From positions 1 through 49,924 of the forward strand of contig JANQFE010000061.1 in NCBI GenBank assembly GCA_028278025.1: a DNA stretch of 49,924 bases, in the 5' to 3' direction. Within the stretch, counting starts at the first letter, position 1. Each line of letters starts with the position of its first letter. The notes under the pieces were generated by a model. The model was not told where the DNA came from and made no database searches. It saw only the letters and a program-made list of their open reading frames with translations. This DNA is from Thermodesulfobacteriota bacterium. Lineage in GTDB: Bacteria > Desulfobacterota > WTBG01 > CAIYCZ01 > CAIRTM01. The translations under genes and the position numbers were made by a program. Shown piece by piece: positions 40,671-49,488 of this stretch.

Positions 40671-41765
40671 TCAACGCAGATATTTTTTTGTGATTACATC
40701 AGCAATACGCTCACCTGCCTTACCTTCCCATAAAGGAGGTATAGTGCCTTTTTTGCAATTGCCGGATAGGATTTTCGTTACCTCGGATTTTAATTGCCGC
40801 ATATCCTGACCGATCAGAATATTTGTTCCCAGCGTTAAAGTAACAGGGCGTTCTGTGTTGTTGCGTATGGTAAGGCACGGGATGCCTAAGTACGTAGTTT
40901 CTTCCTGTATCCCGCCTGAATCTGTTATAAGGGCTGCTGCGCGTGTTTGAAGTGCAAGAAAGTCAAGATAGCTCAAGGGATTTTCAAGCTTGAAACCCGG
41001 ATGTGACGGCCCTAGATTTAATTTTTGGAGGCGTTCTCTTGTCCTTGGGTGAATTGGGAAAAGGACAGAAATATTCTGACTGATTTCATTTAAAGCTATG
41101 AAAATTTCTTTTAACACGTAAGGATCGTCAACATTTGATGGTCGATGTAAAGTTACAAGGCAATATCTTTCATTTCCAACCAGACTATCAAGTGCACCAG
41201 TATCCAGTTTGTGCTGAGCTTTTGGCAGCAGACGCACGAGAGTATCAATCATTACATTGCCGATCATGTAGATTTTGTCTTTCTTGATCCCTTCGTGTAA
41301 AAGATTTTCATCACCATCCACAGATGGAGTAAAAAGCAGGTCAGCAATCTGGTCGGTAACCAAACGATTGATTTCCTCAGGCATAGATCGGTCATTTGAA
41401 CGCAGCCCCGCTTCAACATGTGCAACCGGGGTTCCCAGCTTTGAGCATACCAGAGCTGCTGCAACTGTTGAATTTACATCACCATATACCAGAACCAGAT
41501 CAGGTTTCTGTTTTAGGACAACCTCCTCAAAACGAATCATAATCTGTGCTGTCTGAGCTGCATGGGATGCAGACCCGACTTCAAGATTTATGTCTGGCTC
41601 AGGTATGTCAAGTTCATGAAAAAAAACTTCAGACATCTTGTGATCATAATGCTGTCCAGTGTGAACAAGAATCTGTTCGATACCTTTTATTGCAGATACA
41701 GCCCGTATAACCGGTGCCACCTTCATGAAATTTGGTCGTGCACCAACAACATGAATGATTTGCAT
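40671..41765 (-). CDS. wecB: UDP-N-acetylglucosamine 2-epimerase
   Basis: Interconverts UDP-GlcNAc and UDP-ManNAc. The 364-residue protein carries the non-hydrolysing epimerase segments HVVGARPNFMKVAPVI, VHTGQHYDHKMSEVF, VYGDVNSTVAAALV, HVEAGLRSNDRSMPEEINR, VTLHRPSNVDDP, ITDSGGIQEETTYL and RNNTERPVTLTLG. Length is as expected. GGAG lies six bases before the ATG. The product, UDP-ManNAc, could be oxidised by the dehydrogenase at 34001 to UDP-ManNAcA. Confidence 0.95.
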   Translation of the reverse strand: MQIIHVVGARPNFMKVAPVIRAVSAIKGIEQILVHTGQHYDHKMSEVFFHELDIPEPDINLEVGSASHAAQTAQIMIRFEEVVLKQKPDLVLVYGDVNSTVAAALVCSKLGTPVAHVEAGLRSNDRSMPEEINRLVTDQIADLLFTPSVDGDENLLHEGIKKDKIYMIGNVMIDTLVRLLPKAQHKLDTGALDSLVGNERYCLVTLHRPSNVDDPYVLKEIFIALNEISQNISVLFPIHPRTRERLQKLNLGPSHPGFKLENPLSYLDFLALQTRAAALITDSGGIQEETTYLGIPCLTIRNNTERPVTLTLGTNILIGQDMRQLKSEVTKILSGNCKKGTIPPLWEGKAGERIADVITKKYLR

Positions 41766-41894
41766 AGGAGCTCCATGGTATTATTAAAACACTATGTAGT
41801 ATATATTCGTTCTAGACAAATTTTCCTTGAGTTTTTTCTAATTCATTCTATTCTATTATAATAATATTAATTTTAATTAAAAATTGAACAATAA

Positions 41895-42740
41895 TTATTT
41901 TTTGTGTGGTTGATAATCAAACTGTGGATCGTGATAGAACCGGTGGGCTTTGGATTCATATATTCTGAAAATTTTCAAGTATAGCCTGCCAATCATTTTT
42001 TTTACTATGTTAGGACTGTAAGAGAAAAGCTTGTTTTTTTCCGTGAAAGCAGTAAGGTCGCTTGCTAAATCAGGACCATATTCTTTTACCATTTGTGCAA
42101 AAATAGTGGATCTGACATATTCGTATAGCTCAATATCAAGTCGATTCTTTTCACGAATTCTGTCAATGTAGATATCAAGATCAATTTTGTCAGGGTATTT
42201 TGGGGCAGAACGCTTTTTTTCATAATAAATATTAAGAGAATTATTAAAAAGTCTCTGGTTCATTAAAATCAAAGATGTGTCAAAGTCCTCCATTATTCCA
42301 ACAAAACTGAATTGTTTTTTGATGTTATCCCTAGCTTTATTTATATCATCACAGCCAGCTATTCTTTTTGTCATAAAATTGTCGAACTTTTTTTCTTCTA
42401 AAAAATCATCAAGGCACCAATCAATGTTCATCTCCCATTTTTGAAAATTATAATGCGAAATATAGCGAGACACTGGTTCACGTAAAAAGGTTATATATTC
42501 AACAGTGCACCCTAAAACATTCTCATAACCAAGATAGTTTCTTGCGGTATGGCCGCCAAAGCCCCTTGAGAATCTTAAAATTTTTTTAAGCTGCTTAACC
42601 TCTGCAAGCATAAAAGAATTTTTTTTGTCATTAGTCCAGTAATGCCATGGACGCAACGCGAGATATGTCGCAAAGTTGTTATTAAACAATGCGTGCAGTG
42701 TCGTCCCAGCTGCTTTTTCAATGTGTATGAAACAAATCAT
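41895..42740 (-). CDS. Sulfotransferase family protein (Sulfotransfer_2 type)
   Basis: A 281-residue protein with the PAPS 5'-phosphosulfate loop CFIHIEKAAGTTLHAL (3-18) and the 3'-phosphate segment YITFLREPVSRYISHYNF. Both are typical of the Golgi-type, Sulfotransfer_2 family that sulfates carbohydrates. It would add sulfate to a sugar of the exopolysaccharide. No signal peptide is seen, so it acts in the cytoplasm. This gene and its surroundings are strikingly AT-rich. The gene is separated from wzx by a 190-base gap containing a long hairpin, and from wecB by 129 bases. Confidence 0.88.
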   Translation of the reverse strand: MICFIHIEKAAGTTLHALFNNNFATYLALRPWHYWTNDKKNSFMLAEVKQLKKILRFSRGFGGHTARNYLGYENVLGCTVEYITFLREPVSRYISHYNFQKWEMNIDWCLDDFLEEKKFDNFMTKRIAGCDDINKARDNIKKQFSFVGIMEDFDTSLILMNQRLFNNSLNIYYEKKRSAPKYPDKIDLDIYIDRIREKNRLDIELYEYVRSTIFAQMVKEYGPDLASDLTAFTEKNKLFSYSPNIVKKMIGRLYLKIFRIYESKAHRFYHDPQFDYQPHKK

Positions 42741-42840
42741 TTGCTAATGATTATGAAGACATCTATTTTTATAAAATACTATTATGTCATGCCTTTTTTT
42801 TTAAAACAAGCTGTTATTTGGAGTGCATGTTTTATAGAAA

Positions 42841-42920
42841 CTAGGAGTTTGTCGGAGAACCGTTCCGTTTCTCCACCGCATTCCTAGTCTCAAATCAAGC
42901 TTCGCTTGATTTGAGACTAG
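42841..42920. repeat. Long hairpin element between wzx and sulfotransferase
   Basis: CTAGTCTCAAATCAAGC (42884-42900) and its exact complement (42904-42920) form a 17-bp stem with a TTC loop. Just before it, GGAGAA (42854-42859) pairs with TTCTCC (42869-42874), and CTAGGA (42841-42846) pairs with TCCTAG (42882-42887). No T-run follows on either strand, so it is not a standard intrinsic terminator. It lies 10 bases after the wzx stop. Confidence 0.75.
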
Positions 42921-42930
42921 ACTTATGAAT

Positions 42931-44430
42931 TCACTTAGACTGTCCGCCTCTTGCTAACTTCCACATTCGATTGAATGGCAATTGGATCAATTCAATTTCA
43001 TCTTTATGAAGCATTTTACTGCCAAGCATAAAAACAATCAGTATTGCCATGAACAAACCTGCCTGAACGATTAGCTTTACCAATAGATGTAATTCAGGCA
43101 ATGGAATAAACATAATGATAAGACCGGCTAATACGCTAATCAAAAATACTTGTGATAATTCTTTCCAGCGCATAATTGAACCAATAGGAATTTTTGCAAT
43201 GCGGCTGAATGTCGCGAGGAGGAACACCATTGAAGCCAAAGATGCAACTGCTGATCCCACACTCGGACCAATAAATGATAAAAGGGATTTTTGTCCCAGC
43301 CATACAAGTGTTGTGCTTATTATGATATTTATACTTAGTGCCAGAACAGCCTGATAGGCAATGTATTTTGTTTTTCCTATTGCGCGAAACAGTGTTGAAT
43401 AGACTGCAACACGAATAGGCAACGTAAATAGATATATTGAAAAAGGCCACACAGCAAGGTCATATGACTGACCATACAGAAGCACAATGAAATCGTAGGC
43501 ACAAACAAAGAAAAAAGCGAAACAAGGGAAAATTATCAAACTGCATTTACGGGCGGCCTCTTGCCAGATGTTCAACGCTGCTTTTATATTACCCTTTTCC
43601 GCTACACTAACAAGATTTGGCATTATGGCAGAACTTATACTTATGGTTATCACTGAAACTATCGGTAATTGTACTGCACCGCATGAATAGACTGCATATA
43701 AGGCCGGATCAAAGAAGCTGGAAATAAGAAGCTTGCCGAATTGAAGATTTAAAACACCAACAAGTGATGTTGCAAGAAGTGGAAAGGTATACTGGATTTG
43801 TTCTTTTATAATTGTATTGTCCAGCCGCCACTTACCTTGCGGGGAAAGACGTGCCATATCAATACAGCCAATTACGCCCATAATGACCTGCACAACAACT
43901 CGTAGCCATATTACGGTCGCCAGGCTGCAACCCATTGTAAAGGCAATTATGACCACCCCCATTTGACCTGCGTGTGAAATTATATTATAAACTCCCGAAC
44001 GAACTGGTCTATCCAGGCTGATCATAAACGCCGGGACAAGCATCGCCAGTCTGTTCCCAAATGGGTAAATTGCACATATTTTTATCAGGGATACCAGTTC
44101 TGGATTATGAAATGTATCTGCAATCCAGCCCGATCCCAAAAACATTACAACAGCAGTAATTATGGCTAATGCCAGGGTCATTAAGAATGTCTGAAGAAGC
44201 AGTGTACGACGTTTTTCAGGACCATACTTGGGAAGAAAATAATACAGGCTGTTATTAAGCTGCAGTGAAATAACTCCTGCGAGGAATGCCTGCACCAGAA
44301 ACACCTGGCGGAATGTCCCCAAGGACTCCTGACTGATCAGGCGGACCAGGATAATACCCAGTATGATAATGCTTGATCTCTCCAGGCCATTGCTGAACAG
44401 AATTATTAAGCTTCTATTGCGAATTCTCAC
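42931..44430 (-). CDS. Wzx-type polysaccharide flippase
   Basis: A 499-residue integral membrane protein with about 12-14 hydrophobic helices and the family pattern of Wzx/MviN-like exporters (N-terminal SNGLERSSIIILGIILVRL, then STFFALPKYG-like LYYFLPKYG). It would flip the lipid-linked repeat unit across the inner membrane. No wzy polymerase or wzz chain-length regulator is recognised in the window. Its start overlaps the 3' end of the FrhB-type gene by 17 bases, so it is part of that transcript. Confidence 0.87.
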   Translation of the reverse strand: MRIRNRSLIILFSNGLERSSIIILGIILVRLISQESLGTFRQVFLVQAFLAGVISLQLNNSLYYFLPKYGPEKRRTLLLQTFLMTLALAIITAVVMFLGSGWIADTFHNPELVSLIKICAIYPFGNRLAMLVPAFMISLDRPVRSGVYNIISHAGQMGVVIIAFTMGCSLATVIWLRVVVQVIMGVIGCIDMARLSPQGKWRLDNTIIKEQIQYTFPLLATSLVGVLNLQFGKLLISSFFDPALYAVYSCGAVQLPIVSVITISISSAIMPNLVSVAEKGNIKAALNIWQEAARKCSLIIFPCFAFFFVCAYDFIVLLYGQSYDLAVWPFSIYLFTLPIRVAVYSTLFRAIGKTKYIAYQAVLALSINIIISTTLVWLGQKSLLSFIGPSVGSAVASLASMVFLLATFSRIAKIPIGSIMRWKELSQVFLISVLAGLIIMFIPLPELHLLVKLIVQAGLFMAILIVFMLGSKMLHKDEIELIQLPFNRMWKLARGGQSK

Positions 44431-45751
44431 GCCTTGTTTTTCCTGAACGATTCATGATACGCCTAAGAATATCTTTTGGACGTCTTTGCCATTTCCTGCA
44501 GGATTGTCTTAGAGATGCCCATATGCCGATTAGGATTGGGGGGATAGAGTTGATTACACGTCTTCCCCATACACTGTCTGCGAAAAGTGTAAAACTAATG
44601 TTCAGTTTAATCCAAAAAGAACGGGATCCGTTTTTTTTAATTTCCAGAGGAGGGGTCAGAAGGGGTGCCGGCAGCGAGTATTTCCGCTGCAACATTTCCT
44701 GTCCAAATGCGTAACAATCAGTAATCCTTTTGGTAATGTTTTGGTATTGTAAGAGTTTAGCACTATCTGCAGCGGAAATGTCAACCCTGCCAGTTTCGTT
44801 AACCTTGAAGAGCAGTTTTTTACCTTCTTCAGTGCGTACAATAGCAGCAGTAGGGACTTGATGACCTTTCTTAAGTCCGTAGGGATCTCCCAATGAAATA
44901 TCGCTAAGAGCATTTAATTTATCTATGCAAAGCCGACAATGAATGGGGGTAAACAACTCTCTTGAACCGGTTCGCCTCTGCCGTGGTACATTGTAGATAC
45001 GACCATTATGAGTTTTCACTCTAATGTCTCCCGGCCATCCCTTCCAGGACTTGTGCCGATAATCAAACTGGGCAACGCTTTGTGATTTAATTCCGGCACA
45101 TCGAACAAGAAAATCGGCTGCTGCATAGGTCAGTACACGGTCACAAAAAAGTCCGATTCGCAAAACAATTTTTTCCTTAAGTTTAGGCAGTTTTTCCATA
45201 GCGAGCAGTAATCCCTGCATATGGCAGCCCAGGCCTAAAAATATTACTGTGCCACTGGTTTTTAATATTTGACGAATCAAGAGATTAACAGGGGTTGGAC
45301 AATACTTGCTTCGTGATGATGAAAGTACTTCCTCGGGAGTTCCTGCCAAGCGTGAAAACGGTCGTAATGGCTGCTGGGGATTGTCTACAACACAAACCGC
45401 ATTATCTGCCATTGCAAGCTCAAGAGCACCGGATAAAAGCACTCGCCCCAGTCCGCCTGTTTGCCCCTCTGCAGCAATTGATGTATCGGACGCCTGCCCT
45501 AAATAGGCTGCCAGGATGGGGCCGGTATAAGGATTGGCTAAATATTGTTTCATCAGCGGAGGTATGCTAATTTGCGGGCATACTTTTTCACAGAGACAAC
45601 AGTTGTTGCACAGTGAAGTATCAAGACGGGGCACCAGCTGTCCGCCCGGAGTTTCAACCATCTCAAGCGCCTTGCCCGGGCAGACTCCGGCACAGGTCCC
45701 ACAGCTTGTGCAAAGATGATTTGTTATTACATGATGTATGCTCAGGGTCAT
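44414..45751 (-). CDS. FrhB-type iron-sulfur protein of polysaccharide locus
   Basis: A 445-residue protein. It starts with a two-cluster ferredoxin domain (C14, C17, C20, C24 and C48, C51, C54, C58) and continues into the FrhB/FdhB fold known from coenzyme F420 hydrogenase beta subunits (FLGLGCHMQGLLLAM, LRIGLFCDRVLTYAA, CRLCIDKLNALSDISLGDPYG). A role in F420 or hydrogen metabolism is unlikely, because in surface polysaccharide clusters homologues commonly sit next to pyruvyl transferases. The redox reaction there is unknown. It overlaps the pyruvyl transferase gene by one base and wzx by 17 bases. Confidence 0.88.
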   Translation of the reverse strand: MTLSIHHVITNHLCTSCGTCAGVCPGKALEMVETPGGQLVPRLDTSLCNNCCLCEKVCPQISIPPLMKQYLANPYTGPILAAYLGQASDTSIAAEGQTGGLGRVLLSGALELAMADNAVCVVDNPQQPLRPFSRLAGTPEEVLSSSRSKYCPTPVNLLIRQILKTSGTVIFLGLGCHMQGLLLAMEKLPKLKEKIVLRIGLFCDRVLTYAAADFLVRCAGIKSQSVAQFDYRHKSWKGWPGDIRVKTHNGRIYNVPRQRRTGSRELFTPIHCRLCIDKLNALSDISLGDPYGLKKGHQVPTAAIVRTEEGKKLLFKVNETGRVDISAADSAKLLQYQNITKRITDCYAFGQEMLQRKYSLPAPLLTPPLEIKKNGSRSFWIKLNISFTLFADSVWGRRVINSIPPILIGIWASLRQSCRKWQRRPKDILRRIMNRSGKTRRENSQ

Positions 45752-47010
45752 TATCCAGTTTGCACAGATTTGATAATATCAATCATTCGGTTCAGTGCAG
45801 TGCGGGCGCTGTCTTCAATCTTGGGAACATGCTTTTGCAAAGCACTCCTTATAGTATCCCGTTTTTCCCAGGCTTTTACAATAGTTTCCATAGCTAATGC
45901 ATCTGAACGTCGAACTGGATCAGTTACCCACTGCTCAAGATCGACTTCTTTCATTAGTTCGTCATATTTATGCGACCAGCCAATAACAGTTGCAGGCACT
46001 CTCATCGACATTGATGCAATAAGACTGTGATAGCGACTGGCAACAAGAAATTCAGAAAGCCCAATAACTGACTTTATATCAGCAGCTGATTCATTACCTG
46101 TAAGCATACAGGCCCGTTGTGGCTGCTGAACCTTGTCCAGGAGCATTTTACACAGCTCCGGATCATTAGTGCGTCCTAACGAAGTCTCATGTGGAATAAG
46201 AACAATGCTGCATTGTGTCTCCTTCAAAAAATAATCCATAATTTTTTCGAGTTCCAAAAAATAAGCATTGTTAGTTTCCTGGCCTGAAGTCCGCTCATAG
46301 ATACGCATATTAGGGGTGATGGTAATAAATGGTTTGCTGGGGTCAATGCAGTTTGTACGGGCCAGGAGCTGTTTTGCATTATCAGGCGGGCTCGCCGAAA
46401 ACTGAAAAGCGATATCAGGGGCAATAATAGTTTTCTGGCGTTTGACACAGCGTGCATCTACCAGATACTTATAGCTTAGCTGCTCCCGTGCACAAACAAG
46501 GTCTGCATTAGACAACAGCAGCCTGGTAAACAGGCGGACTTCTCTATTTTTAAACGGCCCCCAGGCCTGGGGCATAAAAAAAATCTTATTGCCTGCTGCT
46601 TTCGCTGCACTGTATAATTTCCATCGAGAGCGAGCGGAGCGGGGACCAAATTGATCTGAGGATACAAAGCCTGAAATATCTATAACGACATTGCTGATTT
46701 GAAAAATGTTACGACAGCTTTTTTTTCTATATTGTTCAAGAGTAACCTGCTTATGAATAGACACTCCCAGGGTGCCAAAGATGACATCTAAAAGTCCGAT
46801 AAAACGTTTTGGCTTTTGGCGTGTGATTGTGTTAAACCCGTTAGCTTCAAAACGTTGACATTCCTGCTGGTTGAGAGGTTGAGCCCAGAAGCATGCTTCG
46901 GGAAAAGCAGATTTCACACTATCCCGAACAACCATCAACATAGCCTCAGCACCTTTACCGATGAAGTTGCCGCCCCGTATTGTAATATGTATATTTGAGT
47001 TTGCTGTCAT
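45751..47010 (-). CDS. Polysaccharide pyruvyl transferase family protein
   Basis: A 419-residue protein of the CsaB/WcaK-like family that transfers pyruvate from phosphoenolpyruvate to a sugar as a ketal. Segments are ITIRGGNFIGKGAEAML near the N-terminus, DISGFVSSDQFG, FFMPQAWGPF, VCAREQLSYKYL, and ASRYHSLIASMSMRVPATVIGWSHKYDELM near the C-terminus. A pyruvate group would add a negative charge to the polymer. It is translationally coupled to the FrhB-type gene (TAATG-type overlap). Which sugar is modified cannot be told. Confidence 0.87.
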   Translation of the reverse strand: MTANSNIHITIRGGNFIGKGAEAMLMVVRDSVKSAFPEACFWAQPLNQQECQRFEANGFNTITRQKPKRFIGLLDVIFGTLGVSIHKQVTLEQYRKKSCRNIFQISNVVIDISGFVSSDQFGPRSARSRWKLYSAAKAAGNKIFFMPQAWGPFKNREVRLFTRLLLSNADLVCAREQLSYKYLVDARCVKRQKTIIAPDIAFQFSASPPDNAKQLLARTNCIDPSKPFITITPNMRIYERTSGQETNNAYFLELEKIMDYFLKETQCSIVLIPHETSLGRTNDPELCKMLLDKVQQPQRACMLTGNESAADIKSVIGLSEFLVASRYHSLIASMSMRVPATVIGWSHKYDELMKEVDLEQWVTDPVRRSDALAMETIVKAWEKRDTIRSALQKHVPKIEDSARTALNRMIDIIKSVQTG

Positions 47011-47169
47011 TGTTTTACAATTCTTTCTGTGCCTTTAACCTGAAGGCAGAAACCTTACTATTTGCTAAAAAAAGTCTTTGGTTGACAATTGTCACTGATT
47101 CTCTTTGAGTGTTATATGATGATGTAATAATATAATTATTAATGCTGGTGTTGATAGTCTCAATTATAT

Positions 47170-48480
47170 TCACGGTTTGTTCTTTTCTGCAAGCACATCA
47201 GAAAAAAAGCCTGCAAGGTCCCTGACGGCAAAGGCCGACTCAAAACAGCGAACACGTTCTGGCGACAGGTCAAGCACACCTGAGGGGCCTTTGTTATGAA
47301 GAAGCTGCTCAATAGCGTCAGCAATTTTATCAGGTTCATCGTCAGGTGCGGCAAGCCCCCTGTTCAGTTGCATTACCATCCGGGCAGCCTCACAATCGCG
47401 GGGGCCTATAACAAGGATGGGGCGACAAACGGAAAAATAATCATACAGCTTGCCGGGAATCGCACCGGCATGTTGATGGATTCCCTTGTCATGGCCGACT
47501 ACAAGAAGCAGAATATCCGCTCCCAGGCAGAGCGACAGAAATTGAAATCGGGTTATTCTATTATGCAGATATGCCGTGTCAGTTAATCCATACTGGTCTA
47601 TAACGCTGTGCAGATAAGTCAGCATATTTTTTTTATCAAACTGTAAAAATTGAATTTTTTCCCCGTGAGTTTTATCCTTTTGACGAAAGATCTTTAAGGC
47701 TTCAAAGAATCCGTTAAGGTTCCTTGTCCCGCTGTATAATGCCCCCCCATGAATAATTGTAGGTCTGTCAAATTTTTCAGCCCGAAGGCGAGCTGTTTCT
47801 GCAGCCTCAAACCAGTTATATGCTAAATGTTTGGGTTTGTGAATGATTGAGGGGTGCATGCGTCCCAGTGTTTCAGCCTGGGCAGGTGCTGCATATGTTA
47901 TACCGGAAGCATTCTGCAGAATGTTACGCTCAACAGCAATATTTTTTTTTTCTGTGGCAGATAAGACCTTGGGGTTTAATCTATATTTCACATCACGAAA
48001 GTCGATAATATATGGTATACGAGTTTTTTGCCAAATTCGGTGGGCAAGTACTAAAAAACTTAGCTTTGGAGATGTGGCCCAGATAAGATCAATCTTATGA
48101 CGTTTTACCAAAGAGATACCTGCATGTGTTGCTGCAAGAGCCCAGGGATAGAAGGTATCGACCGGAAGAAATGGTTGGGTTGCTTTGCTTAATAATCTTG
48201 TTGTGTGCAGCGCGATTTTCTGAAGCAGGCCGGATTGACGTTCCTGCAACAATGGAATATGCTCCCACATGCTCCAGCAGGGAACTCTTTCTATGGATAT
48301 AGATTCCAGACTTTTTATATCGAGATTTGTATCAATGTGGTTAATGCATTGTTTCGAAATAGTAAGAACATACGGCTGCCAGTCATGTTCAGCAATTTTG
48401 CGCACCAGTTTGAAGGGCCGCAGAGCGCCAACAGCACTTGAGGGGGGAAAGTGTCCAGAAATCACTAATAATCGTTTCAT
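47170..48480 (-). CDS. Glycosyltransferase, GT4-like
   Basis: A 436-residue GT-B-fold protein starting KRLLVISGHFPPSSAVGALR, a start often seen in GT4-like enzymes. The C-terminal donor domain is divergent: FLQFDKKNMLTYLHSVI, LCLGADILLLVVGHDKGI, then PGKLYDYFSVCRPILVIGP, which stands where the donor-binding E-x7-E usually is. The donor sugar and linkage are unknown. It is spaced 159 bases from the pyruvyl transferase and 171 from the sulfotransferase, without a visible terminator. Confidence 0.82.
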   Translation of the reverse strand: MKRLLVISGHFPPSSAVGALRPFKLVRKIAEHDWQPYVLTISKQCINHIDTNLDIKSLESISIERVPCWSMWEHIPLLQERQSGLLQKIALHTTRLLSKATQPFLPVDTFYPWALAATHAGISLVKRHKIDLIWATSPKLSFLVLAHRIWQKTRIPYIIDFRDVKYRLNPKVLSATEKKNIAVERNILQNASGITYAAPAQAETLGRMHPSIIHKPKHLAYNWFEAAETARLRAEKFDRPTIIHGGALYSGTRNLNGFFEALKIFRQKDKTHGEKIQFLQFDKKNMLTYLHSVIDQYGLTDTAYLHNRITRFQFLSLCLGADILLLVVGHDKGIHQHAGAIPGKLYDYFSVCRPILVIGPRDCEAARMVMQLNRGLAAPDDEPDKIADAIEQLLHNKGPSGVLDLSPERVRCFESAFAVRDLAGFFSDVLAEKNKP

Positions 48481-48651
48481 CTGATAATTTTATTAACCTG
48501 TTTGTTTAAAATCTGGTGCTAAAAAAATGTACTTGGTCTTTTTTATATTTCCTTACTGCACTTACAAGAATTTTGTTAATAAACTGAAGTTGTTTGGCAG
48601 ACAAAATGATTGGAATGCTTAAAATTTTTTTTAGTTGGTAGCCATGTGCAG

Positions 48652-49488
48652 TCAGCCCAGATTAAACAGGGTCCTGCATTGCTTGTTCCAGCGTGATACT
48701 CTCAGCCGCTCCCTTAGCAGTCGTAAATATCTTGTGAGGTACCAGAATTTGTTGGGGTAATTTTTTATCACCTTTAATTCATATATACATCTTTTGGATA
48801 ATGAAGACTTATAAAGTTTTTCAATGCATTCCAAATCAACCAGTTCATCCGGCTTAATAACTTCTTTATATTCACCTACAATACCTCGTCTGAACAGGGC
48901 TTTTTCTTTTGATTTTTTCCTCAATGTATCTACGCTGATTCTGTTAGATAGATCATTCATATCTACATTTCTTATATTGCAGAATTCCAGCATCTCAGAG
49001 GCTGCTTTGTTAAAATTGTTTTTCAATTCATTAAAACTGGAAGAAAAAACTCTGGGATCATGCGCAACCTGTTCCCACGTTTTGTGATAATCTAAATGAT
49101 ATCGAAATAGCGCCCGACCACTGTCGTGCTGCCAGTAAAATTCACTGAAATTATTATAGTTTTTTTGACCCTTGTTAACTAAATAATAGAACTGTGAAAC
49201 TAGGACATCCCGCAAATCACGCCAAATTAAAAATACCCGCATAGATTTATAAGACAGGAGAAAATCCCGTTCAAAAGCATAACCCAGATGCCCCTTTACC
49301 AGGTAAAGTTTATCATTACTGGAGTCAATAGTATCCAGCAATTCCTTTATGCTTTTATAATCATGAGCATTAAATATTTTCTGACCTACATGTTCAAAAT
49401 CGATCCCCTGTTGTACCAAAGCCTCTCTTATAATATTAAATTGAAAATGGCTGGCGTGTTTGGGAGCGCCTGAAAAAAATAGAATCAT
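48652..49488 (-). CDS. Sulfotransferase domain protein (Sulfotransfer_1 type)
   Basis: A 278-residue protein with the hallmarks of a cytosolic-type sulfotransferase: the 3'-phosphate segment LIWRDLRDVLVSQFYYL and the C-terminal FRRGIVGEYKEV, equivalent to the FRKGxVGxWK motif that binds PAPS. The usual 5' loop (PKSGTTW) is replaced by SGAPKHASHFQF at the N-terminus, so the phosphate loop is atypical. It would sulfate a sugar or lipid precursor in the cytoplasm. First gene of the minus-strand cluster in the window, with 436 gene-free bases upstream. Confidence 0.85.
   Translation of the reverse strand: MILFFSGAPKHASHFQFNIIREALVQQGIDFEHVGQKIFNAHDYKSIKELLDTIDSSNDKLYLVKGHLGYAFERDFLLSYKSMRVFLIWRDLRDVLVSQFYYLVNKGQKNYNNFSEFYWQHDSGRALFRYHLDYHKTWEQVAHDPRVFSSSFNELKNNFNKAASEMLEFCNIRNVDMNDLSNRISVDTLRKKSKEKALFRRGIVGEYKEVIKPDELVDLECIEKLYKSSLSKRCIYELKVIKNYPNKFWYLTRYLRLLRERLRVSRWNKQCRTLFNLG

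Noticed and set aside
42841..42920. Integron attC site
   Set aside because: The stem is perfect and symmetrical, without the GTT/AAC core sites and unpaired bases that define attC, and there is no integrase or cassette array.
44414..45751. F420-reducing hydrogenase subunit
   Set aside because: No hydrogenase large or small subunit is nearby, and the gene is locked into a polysaccharide operon by overlaps.
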